A stretch of DNA of 42,343 nt from Jiangella rhizosphaerae (GTDB lineage Bacteria; Actinomycetota; Actinomycetes; Jiangellales; Jiangellaceae). The stretch covers positions 1-42,343 of the forward strand of contig NZ_QUAL01000175.1 of assembly GCF_003579925.1 (NCBI RefSeq). The letters run 5' to 3'. Every line of letters starts with the position of its first letter. Positions within the stretch are counted from its first letter, which is position 1. Of the stretch, positions 24,057-32,405 are shown piece by piece. Under the pieces are notes generated by a model, which was not told where the DNA came from, searched no databases, and saw nothing but the letters and a program-made list of their open reading frames with translations. A program made the position numbers and the translations under genes.

Positions 24057-24850
24057 TCGACGCGACCCGGGTCACCGGCGCCGCCTGGCCCGGGGTGGTG
24101 GCGGAGGCCGACTTCGCCGTGCTGCCGGTCGGGGCGTTCGAGTGGCACGGCCCGCACCTGCCGCTGGGCACCGACCTGCTGCTGGCCGAGGGGTTCGCCC
24201 GGGCGTGGGCGGAGACCTCCGGCGCGCCGCGCGGCGTGCTCTACCCGGCCGTCGCCTACACGGCCGTGCCGGGACAGACCCGGCCGTGGCCCGGCACCAT
24301 CGGCGTCCGGCCCGAGGTCGCGCTCTCGTACCTGTGCGACGTCCTCGAGGGCATCGTGGCCGCCGGTTTCGTCCGCGTGCTGGTCGTCAACGGCCACGAC
24401 GCCAACATGTCGATCGTCCGCGCCGCGATGGAGTGGGTGTCGGGACGGCGGCGATGCAGCCTGCTGCTGGCCAACTGGTTCCAGCTCATCACGCCGGAGG
24501 AGACCACCGAGCTGTTCGGTGCGCTGCCCTCGCGCGGCCACGGCGGCGCCTACGAGACCAGCGGCGTCCTCGGCTTCGCCCCCGACGCCGTCGACCTGGC
24601 CGCGGCCCGCGACCTGCCGCCGCGGCCGAAGCTGCCCACCCCGAGTCCGTATGTCCTCGTCGAGTCGCGGCCCACCCCGTGGGAGGGGTGGTCCGGGCAC
24701 GTGTCGCTGGTCGCCGACGGTGCCGGCCCGCGCGTGCGCGAGCTGGGGGAGCGGCGGCTGCGCGAGCTGGTCGACGCCTGGCTCGCCGCGCCGCTGCCCG
24801 ACGCGCCCGGGACCGATCCACACCCCGTCACAGGAGAGGCCGATGGCTGA
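24044..24850 (+). CDS. Creatininase-family amidohydrolase
   Basis: The 268-aa enzyme matches the creatininase fold. Glu33, His35 and Asp44 (EWHGPHLPLGTD) align with the metal ligands Glu34, His36 and Asp45 of creatininase, and His118 lies in NGHDAN. HGGAYETSG matches the HAGxxETS block. In creatinine amidohydrolase the NGH motif continues with a metal-binding Glu. Here that position is Ala120, so the enzyme belongs with the functionally diverse members (ArfB, MftE and sugar-acid or inosose hydrolases among them). It should use two divalent metals to open an amide, lactam or lactone. The GTG start at 24044 has GGGAGG at good spacing. The stop overlaps the lyase ATG by 8 nt. Confidence 0.88.
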   Translation: MGGLIDATRVTGAAWPGVVAEADFAVLPVGAFEWHGPHLPLGTDLLLAEGFARAWAETSGAPRGVLYPAVAYTAVPGQTRPWPGTIGVRPEVALSYLCDVLEGIVAAGFVRVLVVNGHDANMSIVRAAMEWVSGRRRCSLLLANWFQLITPEETTELFGALPSRGHGGAYETSGVLGFAPDAVDLAAARDLPPRPKLPTPSPYVLVESRPTPWEGWSGHVSLVADGAGPRVRELGERRLRELVDAWLAAPLPDAPGTDPHPVTGEADG

Positions 24851-26303
24851 CCAGGCCCTGACCGTCTATCAGGAGAACCACCTGCGGGTGGCGTTCGAGC
24901 ACCACGCGCCCATGCTGTACGGCCCCATGGTCGAGGCGAGCCGGGCCCACGTGGTCATGCTCGCCGAGCAGGGCCTGATCCCCGCCGAGCGGGCCGCGAC
25001 GCTGCTGCGCGGGCTCGAGGCGATGCGCTCCGACGACCCCGCCGCGCTGACCTACGACGGGTCGGTCGAGGACGTCTACTTCACGATGGAGAAGCGGCTG
25101 GCCGCGGCCGCCGGCATCGGCACCGCCGAGCTCGACGTGCAGCTGGCCCGCAGCCGCAACGATCTCGACCAGGGGATCTTCCGGATGATCCTGCGCGGCC
25201 AGCTCGCGGCCGTGCTCGACGAGGTGCTGACGACCGCCGGCGTGCTGCTCGACGCCGCGGACCGCTACGCCGACGTCGTCGTCATCGGCTACACGCACCG
25301 CCGACCGGCCCAGCCCACCACCGTCGGCCACGTGCTGGCCGGCTACGCCGAGGCGCTGGCCGGCCACGCGCGTGCTTATACGGCACTGATCGACGAGGTC
25401 AACGTGTCGCCGCTGGGGTCGTGCGCCTTCGCCGGCACCGACCTCGACATCAGCCCGGCGCGGGTCGCCGAGCTGCTCGGCTTCGACGGGCTGATCGTGA
25501 ACTCCTACGAGGCGGTGGCCGGCGCCGACTACCTCGTGCGGGTGGCCACGCTCAACGCGCAGGTGCTGGCCACCGGCGCCCGGTTCGTCCGGACGCTGAT
25601 GGACTGGCTGAGCTGGCAGTGGCTGTCGACGCCGCCGGAGTTCACCCAGGGCAGCAGCATCATGCCGCAGAAGCGCAACCCCGTCGTGTTCGAGCACCTG
25701 GTGTCGATGGCCGGCGCCACCGCGGCCGACGCCGCCTCGGTGCTCAACAACGTCGGCGCCGCGTGGTGGGAGGACTCCAACAACGCGACGACGGACGTGC
25801 AGGCCCGGCTGTGGGAGAGCAACGACCGGGCGACGCGGTTCTTCCGCCTGCTCGGCGGGCTCCTGGCGCGGGTCGAGCCGCTCTCGCCGCCGGCGGCGGC
25901 CGAGATCGTGGCGACCGGCGCCACCACCACCGCCGCCACCGACACGCTGACCGCGTCGGGCGTGCCGTTCCGGGCCGCGCACTCCGTGGTCGGGCGGCTG
26001 CTGCGGGAGGGACCGCCGGACCAGTGGACGACGGCCACGGTGCTCGCGGTCGCCGCGGAGCTCGGCCTGTCCGGTGTCACCGAGGAGGCGGCCAAGGAGC
26101 TGATCGCCGCCGCCAACGACCCCGCCCGGGTGCTCCATCGCGCCCAGGCCGACGGTCCCGGCTCGGCGCAGGTGCGCCGTCAGGTCGCGCGGCTGCGCGA
26201 GAGCGTGGCGGCGTCGGCCGAGCACGTGAGCGGGTTCCGGTTGCGGCTCGACGCGGCGGCCGTGCGGCTCGACGACGTGGTGCGGGAGCGGATCGCCGCG
26301 TGA
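24843..26303 (+). CDS. Argininosuccinate-lyase-like enzyme of the aspartase/fumarase superfamily, specificity unknown
   Basis: The 486-aa protein keeps the superfamily blocks: ARSRNDLDQG, Thr151-His152 in YTHRRPAQPTT (general acid region) and the mobile loop GSSIMPQKRNP (Gly270 to Pro280, with the catalytic Ser271/Ser272 pair). These enzymes eliminate fumarate or a related acid from an N- or O-substituted substrate. Canonical argininosuccinate lyases carry a D-AVSDRDF segment; here the equivalent, residues 220-230, reads NSYEAVAGADY, so arginine formation is unlikely. No arginine-biosynthesis gene is nearby. EDDS lyase and other catabolic relatives show that this branch can cleave alternative N-succinyl-type compounds. 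GGAGAGG precedes the ATG. The neighbours suggest it acts on the product of the creatininase-like hydrolase. Confidence 0.85.
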   Translation: MADQALTVYQENHLRVAFEHHAPMLYGPMVEASRAHVVMLAEQGLIPAERAATLLRGLEAMRSDDPAALTYDGSVEDVYFTMEKRLAAAAGIGTAELDVQLARSRNDLDQGIFRMILRGQLAAVLDEVLTTAGVLLDAADRYADVVVIGYTHRRPAQPTTVGHVLAGYAEALAGHARAYTALIDEVNVSPLGSCAFAGTDLDISPARVAELLGFDGLIVNSYEAVAGADYLVRVATLNAQVLATGARFVRTLMDWLSWQWLSTPPEFTQGSSIMPQKRNPVVFEHLVSMAGATAADAASVLNNVGAAWWEDSNNATTDVQARLWESNDRATRFFRLLGGLLARVEPLSPPAAAEIVATGATTTAATDTLTASGVPFRAAHSVVGRLLREGPPDQWTTATVLAVAAELGLSGVTEEAAKELIAAANDPARVLHRAQADGPGSAQVRRQVARLRESVAASAEHVSGFRLRLDAAAVRLDDVVRERIAA

Positions 26304-27187
26304 GCGTTCCCACCTCCGGACACCTGCTCGGCATCGACTTCGGCGGCACCAAGATGGCGCTGGCGCTCGCCGAACCCGACGGCACCATCGTCGCGCGCCA
26401 CCGGCTCCCCACCAACGCCGGCGACGGCGCCGAACGCGCCTTGTCGCGGGCGCTGGACGCGGCCGAGAAGCTCGTCTCCGACTCCGGCCGGCCGGTGCTG
26501 GCCGCCGGCGTGGCGACGCCCGGCGTGGTGCGGCCCGACGGCATCGACCTCGCCCCGAACGTCCCCGGGTGGGGTGAGCTGCGGCTGGCCGACGCGCTGC
26601 GCGACCGGCTCGGCGACATCCCCGTGCCGGTGTGGAACGACGTCAACGCGGCGGCGCTGGCGGAGACGCGGCACGGCAGTCTGCGCACGGCCGATCCTGG
26701 GCTGGTGCTCGGCCTGGGCACGGGCGTCGCCGCCGCGGTCACCGTCGGGGGACAGGTCGTGCCCGGCTTCCACGGCGCGGCCGGCGAGATCGGCTACACG
26801 CTGGTCGGCTCCGGCCTGCTGCATCCCGACGAAGCGCACCTGGAGGCCGTCTTCGGCGGCCGCGTCCTCGACGACCTGGCCGCGGCGCACGGCCTGACCG
26901 GGGGCGCCCCGGCCCTGCTCGCGGACGCGGATCCGGAGCTGAGCGACCTGGCCGACCGGCGCATCGACTCCCTGACGCGGGCCGTCATCGCGATGTGCCT
27001 GCTGCTGGACCCGCAGCGCGTGGTGCTGTTCGGCGGCCTGACCGGCAGCGAGCGGATCGTGTCACGGGTGACGGAGCGGCTGCGCTCGCACCTGGTCTTC
27101 GCGCCCGATGTCGTGGTGTCGGCGTTCGCCGACGAGGCGCCGCTCGTCGGCGCGGTGACGCTGGCCGCCGACGCCGTGCCGCGCTGA
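26300..27187 (+). CDS. ROK-family sugar kinase (atypical, no zinc motif)
   Basis: The 295-aa protein opens with the phosphate-binding loop GIDFGGTKMALAL. It has the ROK catalytic region VPVWNDVNAAALAE (Asp as likely base) and the adenosine-binding GLGTGVAAAVTVGG. The usual ROK zinc cluster is missing: GEIGH becomes GEIGYTLV, and CxCGxxGC is absent between there and HLEAVFGG. That loss also removes the His that normally contacts sugar hydroxyls, so substrate choice may differ from glucokinase or N-acetylmannosamine kinase. The GTG start overlaps the lyase stop as GTGA. As the last gene of the operon it probably traps a sugar or polyol released by the upstream enzymes. Confidence 0.88.
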   Translation: MSVPTSGHLLGIDFGGTKMALALAEPDGTIVARHRLPTNAGDGAERALSRALDAAEKLVSDSGRPVLAAGVATPGVVRPDGIDLAPNVPGWGELRLADALRDRLGDIPVPVWNDVNAAALAETRHGSLRTADPGLVLGLGTGVAAAVTVGGQVVPGFHGAAGEIGYTLVGSGLLHPDEAHLEAVFGGRVLDDLAAAHGLTGGAPALLADADPELSDLADRRIDSLTRAVIAMCLLLDPQRVVLFGGLTGSERIVSRVTERLRSHLVFAPDVVVSAFADEAPLVGAVTLAADAVPR

Positions 27188-27236
27188 CAACGCCGGTCCC
27201 GTGGCGGCGTTGCCGCCCGTTCCCGCAGAGCGCCGA

Positions 27237-27293
27237 TGATCATGGAGAAATCGGGGTTCCCAGCGCGCTGGAACCCCGATTCCTCCATGATCA
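27237..27293. terminator. Bidirectional terminator hairpin between convergent operons
   Basis: Arms 27237-27260 and 27270-27293 (24 nt each, starting TGATCATGGAG) are complementary except for one A/C mismatch. The 9-nt loop CAGCGCGCT can itself extend the stem with a bulge. It sits between the ROK kinase stop (27187) and the permease stop (27321) and suits both strands. No T tract is present. Confidence 0.8.
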
Positions 27294-27320
27294 ACTCCGC
27301 GTGCACGCGATGGTCGATGA

Positions 27321-28301
27321 TCAGCCCTTCACCGCGCCGCCGAGGCCGGCGCCGCGCAGGAACAGGCGCTGGAACACGAGGAAGATGACGATCGGCAGCG
27401 CCATCGAGATGAGCAGCGCGGCCAGGAAGACGTCCAGCTCGACGGTGTCGCGGATCAGCGGCAGGCGCACCGACAGCGGCTGGAGCGTGGGCTCGGGCAG
27501 CACGATCTGCGGCCACAGGAAGTCCTTCCACGCGTTGAGGAAGGCGAAGATCGACACGACGCCGAGGATCGGCTTCGACATCGGCAGCACTACCGACCAC
27601 AGCATCCGCAACGGTCCGGCGCCGTCCATGCGGGCCGCCTCGTACACGTCGCGCGGCAGGCCGTCCATGAACCGCTTGACCAGCAGGACGTTGAACGCGT
27701 TGGCGCCGGCCGGCAGCCACACCGCCCAGTAGGTGTTCAGCAGCGACGCGTTCACCACCGGCAGGTCGAGGACGGTCAGGAACAGCGGCACCAGCACGAC
27801 CACCCCGGGGATGAACAGCGTGGCCAGCACGGCCGCCGTCACCACGGGTGCGTACCTCGGCCGCAGCACCGCGAGCACGTAACCGCCGGTCGTCGCGACG
27901 AGCAACTGCACGAACCAGGATCCCAGCGCCACCCACACCGTGTTGGTGAAGTAGTGGCTGATCTGCGCCTGGTTCCAGGCGGTCGACAGGTTCGCCCAGT
28001 CGATGCCGCTGGGCCAGAACGCCATCGGCGTGCGCAGGGTGTCCTGCGTGGTGCTGACCGACGCCCGGGCCAGCCACAGGATGGGGCCGAGGCTCGCGAC
28101 GGCGAGCAGCACCAGCACCAGCCCCTGGGCGACGCGCATGCCCCATCGCGTGCCGGCCCGGCCCCAGTCGAACTCCGACAGGATGCCGCGCTCGCCGGCG
28201 GTGTCCGGTCCGCGCCGCCGCGGACGTGGCGCCGGGGCCGGTACGGGCGCCGCCGGGGCGGGCGTCGTCACCCGCACCTCGTCCTTCACCGTGTCGCTCA
28301 T
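27321..28301 (-). CDS. Sugar ABC transporter permease, MalG type
   Basis: The 326-aa permease has six predicted membrane helices (for example GLVLVLLAVASLGPILWL and LIPGVVVLVPLFLTVL-like text) and the EAA loop EAARMDGAGPLRMLWSVVLPMSKP. It ends with LFQRLFLRGAGLGGAVKG, typical of MalG/CUT1 partners. The N-terminal 50 residues are a Pro/Ala/Arg-rich cytoplasmic tail (APAAPVPAPAPRPRRR) longer than usual. Its ATG overlaps the stop of the MalF-type gene (ATGA), so translation is coupled. It is the last gene of a LacI/GH13/binding-protein/permease set for oligosaccharide uptake. No ATPase gene is present, so a shared MsiK-type ATPase elsewhere is likely. Confidence 0.93.
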   Translation of the reverse strand: MSDTVKDEVRVTTPAPAAPVPAPAPRPRRRGPDTAGERGILSEFDWGRAGTRWGMRVAQGLVLVLLAVASLGPILWLARASVSTTQDTLRTPMAFWPSGIDWANLSTAWNQAQISHYFTNTVWVALGSWFVQLLVATTGGYVLAVLRPRYAPVVTAAVLATLFIPGVVVLVPLFLTVLDLPVVNASLLNTYWAVWLPAGANAFNVLLVKRFMDGLPRDVYEAARMDGAGPLRMLWSVVLPMSKPILGVVSIFAFLNAWKDFLWPQIVLPEPTLQPLSVRLPLIRDTVELDVFLAALLISMALPIVIFLVFQRLFLRGAGLGGAVKG

Positions 28302-29185
28302 GTCGTGCTCCAGGACCGGGTGAGCCGGAAGTAGACGGCGGACATGACCGCCAGGAACAGCGCCAGCAGCACCGACAACGCCGTCGCCGCGCCGTAGTCG
28401 CCGAACCGGAACGCGTAGTTGTAGATCTGCAGCAGCACGGTGACGGTAGCGTTCTGCGGGCCGCCGTTGGTCATCAGGTACGGCTCGGTGAACACCTGGA
28501 ACGTGGCGATGACCTGCAGGATCAACGTGATCAGCAGCACGCCGCGCAACTGCGGCAGCGTTACGTGCCAGACCTTGCGCCACAGCCCCGCGCCGTCGAC
28601 CTCCGCGGCGTCGTAGAGGTCGCCGCGCACGCCGGTCAGCGCGGCCAGGTAGATGAGCACCGTCGCGCCGGCGTTGGCCCACGTCGCCTGCAGCACCAGC
28701 GACGGCATCGCCGACGACGCCTCCTGGATCCAGCTGAACGGGCCCAGTCCCACCCAGCCGAGGATGGTGTTGAAGACGCCGGTCTGGCTGGCGTCGTAGA
28801 AGAACCGCCACAGCAGCACCGCGACCACCGGCGGCACGACGACCGGCAGGTACGCCAGCGCACTGTAGAGGCCCTTGCCGCGGCGCAGCTCGCTCATGAC
28901 GACGGCGAGCACGAGCGGCACGGGGTAGCCGAACAGCAGCGCCAGCCCGGTGAAGTAGAGGGTGTTGCGCACCGACGTCCAGAACAGCGGGTCCTCGAGG
29001 ACCTGCCGGAAGTTGTCCAGGCCGACCCAGGCCGGGTCGGTGACCAGGTTGGTCTCCTGGAAGCTCATGACCACGGCGCGGCCGATGGGGAACCAGGCGA
29101 AGTAGCCGAACACCAGCAGCAGCGGCAGCAGGAGCAGCAACGTGCTCAGCCCGCCGCCGCGGACCCAGCGGATGGTCGCGTTCAC
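28298..29185 (-). CDS. Sugar ABC transporter permease, MalF type
   Basis: The 295-aa CUT1 permease has six predicted helices, beginning LSTLLLLLPLLLVFGYFAWFP. The EAA loop is DAAEVDGAGLWRKVWHVTLPQLR. The conserved segment YLMTNGGPQNATVTVLLQIYNYAF is characteristic of MalF/LacF/UgpA proteins for oligosaccharides. It forms a heterodimer with the MalG-type protein encoded immediately downstream. The start is a GTG at 29185, preceded by GGGAGAACCGAG on the minus strand. The stop overlaps the next ATG. A 36-nt gap separates it from the binding-protein gene upstream. Confidence 0.93.
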   Translation of the reverse strand: MNATIRWVRGGGLSTLLLLLPLLLVFGYFAWFPIGRAVVMSFQETNLVTDPAWVGLDNFRQVLEDPLFWTSVRNTLYFTGLALLFGYPVPLVLAVVMSELRRGKGLYSALAYLPVVVPPVVAVLLWRFFYDASQTGVFNTILGWVGLGPFSWIQEASSAMPSLVLQATWANAGATVLIYLAALTGVRGDLYDAAEVDGAGLWRKVWHVTLPQLRGVLLITLILQVIATFQVFTEPYLMTNGGPQNATVTVLLQIYNYAFRFGDYGAATALSVLLALFLAVMSAVYFRLTRSWSTT

Positions 29186-29221
29186 CTCGGTTCTCCCATC
29201 GACGGCGCCGTGGACGGAGTG

Positions 29222-30619
29222 TCAGCCGGCCTCGACCAGTGCGCTGACGTTGGTGTTCGCCGTCTCGAGTAGAGCGTCGATGTCGGCGTTCTCGTCGGTC
29301 AGCACCGCCTGCACGACGGCGTCGAGCTCGGCGTAGAGGTCCTGGGCACGCACCGGCGGCTCGGGCACCAGCGGCTGGTCCAGGATGTTCTCCTTGAACG
29401 ACATCATCTGCTCCAGCGGCACGTTCACCAGGTCGGCCACCCAGGCGTCGGACTCCGCCAGCTGCTCGGCGCCGAAGATGGGCAGCGCCGGCGTGCCCAG
29501 CGGGGCGTCCGTCGCGACCAGCGCCTCGGCGTCTGCCAGCGCGGCCTCCTCCTGGGTCAGCTTGCTCATGTAGAAGAAGTCGATCCACTTGACGGCGGCG
29601 TCGCGCTCGGCCTCGCTGGCGTCGGGCCGGACCCCGACGATCGTCCCGCCGCCCAGCACGCCCGCGTCGTCGCCCTCCAGCGGGAGCACCGTGAGCCCGT
29701 AGGTGCTGGGGTCGATGCTGTTCTCCGTGACGAGGCTGTTGTAGACGTCCGAGCCGCCGATGTACATGCCGACCTGGCCCGCGGCGAACGCCTGGTTGAT
29801 GGTGCCCCAGTCGAACAGGAAGTTGTCGCCCATCGAATCGTCCTCCCAGCGCATCTGGCGCAGCAGTTCCAGCGCCTGCCGGGTGCCCTCGTTGTCCAGC
29901 GTGGCGGTGACGTCGTCGCCGGTGCCCTCCTCCATGCGGCCGCCCAGCGCGTAGGTGAGCGTGGTGAGGATCCAGCCGCCGGTGTTGTTCTGGCTCATCT
30001 GGGCGAAGCCGGCCTGGCCGGTGGCCTCGGCGATCGCGTCGGCGTACTCGCGGACCTCGTCCCACGTGGTGGGCGGCTGGTCCGGGTCGAGGCCGGCCTG
30101 CTCGAACATGGACCGGTTGTAGTGCAGGCCCATGCCGTACGCGGCGGTCGGGACGGCGAAGATGTTGCCGCTGTCGTCCTGGGCGACCTCGAGGACGCTG
30201 GGGTTGAAGTCGTCGGCGTAGGGGAGCTCCTGCACCTCGGCGGTGATGTCGGCCAGCTGGCCGCGCGCGATCAGCGCCTGGCCGTCGGTGAACGGGAACT
30301 CGAACGTCGTCGGCAGCGTCCCGCCGGCGAGCTGGGCCGCGAACGTCGTCACGTCCCACTCGTACTCGCTGGGCTCGATGGTGATGTTCGGGTGGGCCGC
30401 CTCGAACTCCTCGACGCGGGCGAGGAACGCCTCGCGGGTGGCCGACTCCGTCGCCGGCGGCAGGTTGCTCACGCTGATGGTGACCTGCTCGTCGCCGCTG
30501 CCGCCGTCCTGCCCGTTGCCGCCGTCGGCCGCGGGATCGTCGTCGGACCCGCAGGCCGCCACCAGGCTCAGCGCCATCACCGCCGCGGCCACGGCGCCCA
30601 GGTGTCTGCGTGTGCTCAT
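29222..30619 (-). CDS. Extracellular sugar-binding lipoprotein (CUT1, MalE-like)
   Basis: The 465-aa protein has a lipoprotein signal ending VMALSLVAACGSDDD, then an acidic Gly/Asp-rich spacer. A family 1 extracellular solute-binding fold follows: VTISVSNLPPATESATREAFLARVEEFEAAHPNI, GMGLHYNRSMFEQAGLDPDQPPTTWDEVREYADAI and AAFAAGQVGMYIGGSDV-like text. I prefer the ATG at 30619, with GGAG 6 nt upstream, over the ATG at 30631, which sits almost on its own G-rich motif. It delivers oligosaccharide to the two permeases encoded downstream. With the adjacent GH13 gene, alpha-glucosides such as maltose-, isomaltose- or sucrose-type sugars are the likely ligands. Confidence 0.93.
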   Translation of the reverse strand: MSTRRHLGAVAAAVMALSLVAACGSDDDPAADGGNGQDGGSGDEQVTISVSNLPPATESATREAFLARVEEFEAAHPNITIEPSEYEWDVTTFAAQLAGGTLPTTFEFPFTDGQALIARGQLADITAEVQELPYADDFNPSVLEVAQDDSGNIFAVPTAAYGMGLHYNRSMFEQAGLDPDQPPTTWDEVREYADAIAEATGQAGFAQMSQNNTGGWILTTLTYALGGRMEEGTGDDVTATLDNEGTRQALELLRQMRWEDDSMGDNFLFDWGTINQAFAAGQVGMYIGGSDVYNSLVTENSIDPSTYGLTVLPLEGDDAGVLGGGTIVGVRPDASEAERDAAVKWIDFFYMSKLTQEEAALADAEALVATDAPLGTPALPIFGAEQLAESDAWVADLVNVPLEQMMSFKENILDQPLVPEPPVRAQDLYAELDAVVQAVLTDENADIDALLETANTNVSALVEAG

Positions 30620-30665
30620 CTCGTGCTCCATCCCTTGGTGCCGCTGCGTTGCGGCGTTGTCGGGG

Positions 30666-32321
30666 TCACTGCTCGGGGGTGTCGGTGGGCAGGCGTAGCC
30701 AGACGGCGGCGTCGGAGCCGAGCCGGCCGTCCTCGAGGTCCGCGCTGGCGAGCAGGACCTCCTCGTGCGCGGGCAGGGCGACGGGATCCGCCGACAGGTT
30801 GACGACGCAGGCGACGTCGTCGCGGCGGAAGGCGAGGACGTCGGCCGGCGCGTCCAGCCAGGTCAGCGGGCCGTCGCCGAGCGACGGCTCGGTGCGGCGG
30901 ATCCGCAGTGCGGCCCGGTACAGGGTGAGTGTCGAGGCCGGGTCGCCGTCCTGCGCCTCGACCGTGAGGCCGGCCCAGGTCCCCGGCTGTGGCAGCCACG
31001 GCTCGCCGGTCGCGCCGTCCGGGCTGAACCCGTACGGCGGCTCGGAGCCGCTCCACGGGACCGGGACCCGGGAGCCGTCGCGGCCGGGGTCGACGCCGCC
31101 GGAGCGGAAGTACATGGGGTCCTGGATGCGGCCGGGCTCGATGTCCTCGACCTCCGGCAGGCCCAGCTCCTCGCCCTGGTAGACGTAGGCCGAGCCGGGC
31201 AGCGCGAACATGAGCAGCGCGGCGGCCCTGGCGCGGCGCAGCCCGAGGGCGAGGTCGGAGGCCGTGCCGGCCCGCTTGGTGGCGAACGCGAACGACGTGT
31301 CCGCGCGGCCGTAGCGCGTGACGGGGCGGGTGACGTCGTGGTTGGACAGCACCCAGGTGGCCGGCGCGCCGACCCGCTCGTGGAAGTGCAGGCTCTGCTC
31401 GATGCTGGCGCGCAGGCGGTCCGGCTCCCACGGGCAGGCCAGGAAGTCGAAGTTGAAGACGGTGTGCAGCTCGCCCGGGCGCAGGTACCGGGCCAGACGC
31501 TCGAGGTCGGGCAGCCAGATCTCGCCGATGAGCGCGCGCGGCTCGGCGTAGCTGTCGGCCAGCCGGCGCCAGCTGCGGTAGATGTCGTGCACCTCGTCGC
31601 GGTCGGTGTGCACGTGCTGACCCGGCTCGTGGTCGGGGTCGAGGTCGGGCAGGTCGGCATGCTTGGCCAGCAGCCCGGCGGAGTCGATGCGGACGCCGGC
31701 GGCGCCGCGGTCGAACCAGAACCGCAGGATCTGCTCGTGCTCGTGCCACACCAGCGGGTGGGTCCAGTTGAGGTCGGGCTGCTCCGGCGCGAACAGGTGC
31801 AGGTACCACTCGCCGGGCGTGCCGTCGGCGTTCTTGGTGCGGGTCCAGGCCGAGCCGCCGAAGATCGAGTTCCAGTCGTTCGGCGGTTCGGCGCCGCCGT
31901 CGCCGCGGCCCGGCCGGAACCAGAACCGCTGCCGGGCCGGCGACCCGGGCGGGGAGTCGAGTGCGGCCTGGAACCAGGGGTGCCGGTCGGACACGTGGTT
32001 GGGGACGATGTCGACGATGGTGCGCAGGCCCAGCTCCTTGGCCTCGGCGATCAGCCGCTCGGCCTGCTCGAGGGTGCCGTACGCGGGGTCGATGTCCCGG
32101 TAGTCGGCGACGTCGTAACCGCCGTCGGCCATCGGCGAGGGGTACCAGGGGCTGAACCAGAGCGCGTCGACGCCCAGCTCGGCGAGGTAGCGAAGCTTCG
32201 CCCTGACGCCGGCCAGATCGCCGGTGCCGTCGCCGTTCCCGTCGGCGAAGCTGCGCACGTAGACCTGGTAGATGACGGCGCTGCGCCACCAGGCGTCGTC
32301 GTCGAGGCGTCGCTGATTCAT
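30666..32321 (-). CDS. GH13 alpha-glucosidase (oligo-1,6-glucosidase/maltase type)
   Basis: The 551-aa cytoplasmic enzyme carries the GH13 conserved regions: DIVPNHVSDRHPWF, GVRIDSAGLLAK with nucleophile Asp213, ALIGEIW with acid/base Glu267 and LSNHDVTR with Asp329. The N-terminal WWRSAVIYQVYVRSFADGNGDGTGDLAG and the QGEELGLPEV block place it with alpha-glucosidases of the GH13 oligosaccharide-cleaving subfamilies. There is no signal peptide, so it should split short alpha-glucosides after import by the neighbouring transporter. An in-frame upstream ATG (32384) gives a non-homologous extension, so the ATG at 32321 is chosen. It lies 84 nt downstream of the LacI-type gene and 46 nt upstream of the binding-protein gene. 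Confidence 0.94.
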   Translation of the reverse strand: MNQRRLDDDAWWRSAVIYQVYVRSFADGNGDGTGDLAGVRAKLRYLAELGVDALWFSPWYPSPMADGGYDVADYRDIDPAYGTLEQAERLIAEAKELGLRTIVDIVPNHVSDRHPWFQAALDSPPGSPARQRFWFRPGRGDGGAEPPNDWNSIFGGSAWTRTKNADGTPGEWYLHLFAPEQPDLNWTHPLVWHEHEQILRFWFDRGAAGVRIDSAGLLAKHADLPDLDPDHEPGQHVHTDRDEVHDIYRSWRRLADSYAEPRALIGEIWLPDLERLARYLRPGELHTVFNFDFLACPWEPDRLRASIEQSLHFHERVGAPATWVLSNHDVTRPVTRYGRADTSFAFATKRAGTASDLALGLRRARAAALLMFALPGSAYVYQGEELGLPEVEDIEPGRIQDPMYFRSGGVDPGRDGSRVPVPWSGSEPPYGFSPDGATGEPWLPQPGTWAGLTVEAQDGDPASTLTLYRAALRIRRTEPSLGDGPLTWLDAPADVLAFRRDDVACVVNLSADPVALPAHEEVLLASADLEDGRLGSDAAVWLRLPTDTPEQ

Positions 32322-32349
32322 GGCGGTCACGTTAACGACGGCGATATCG

Positions 32350-32358
32350 TCACGCAAG
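32350..32358. promoter_or_regulatory. Possible operator in front of the alpha-glucosidase gene
   Basis: TCACGCAAG (minus strand CTTGCGTGA) lies in the 84-bp gap between the regulator and glucosidase genes. It resembles the CTTGCGCAA upstream of the regulator gene itself. CGATATCG, a perfect 8-bp palindrome, is adjacent (32342-32349). A shared LacI-type operator is plausible but weakly supported. Confidence 0.3.
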
Positions 32359-32405
32359 ACTTCGACAACAAATTGAAGGAACACGATTAGGTCACGACGG
32401 CTGCC

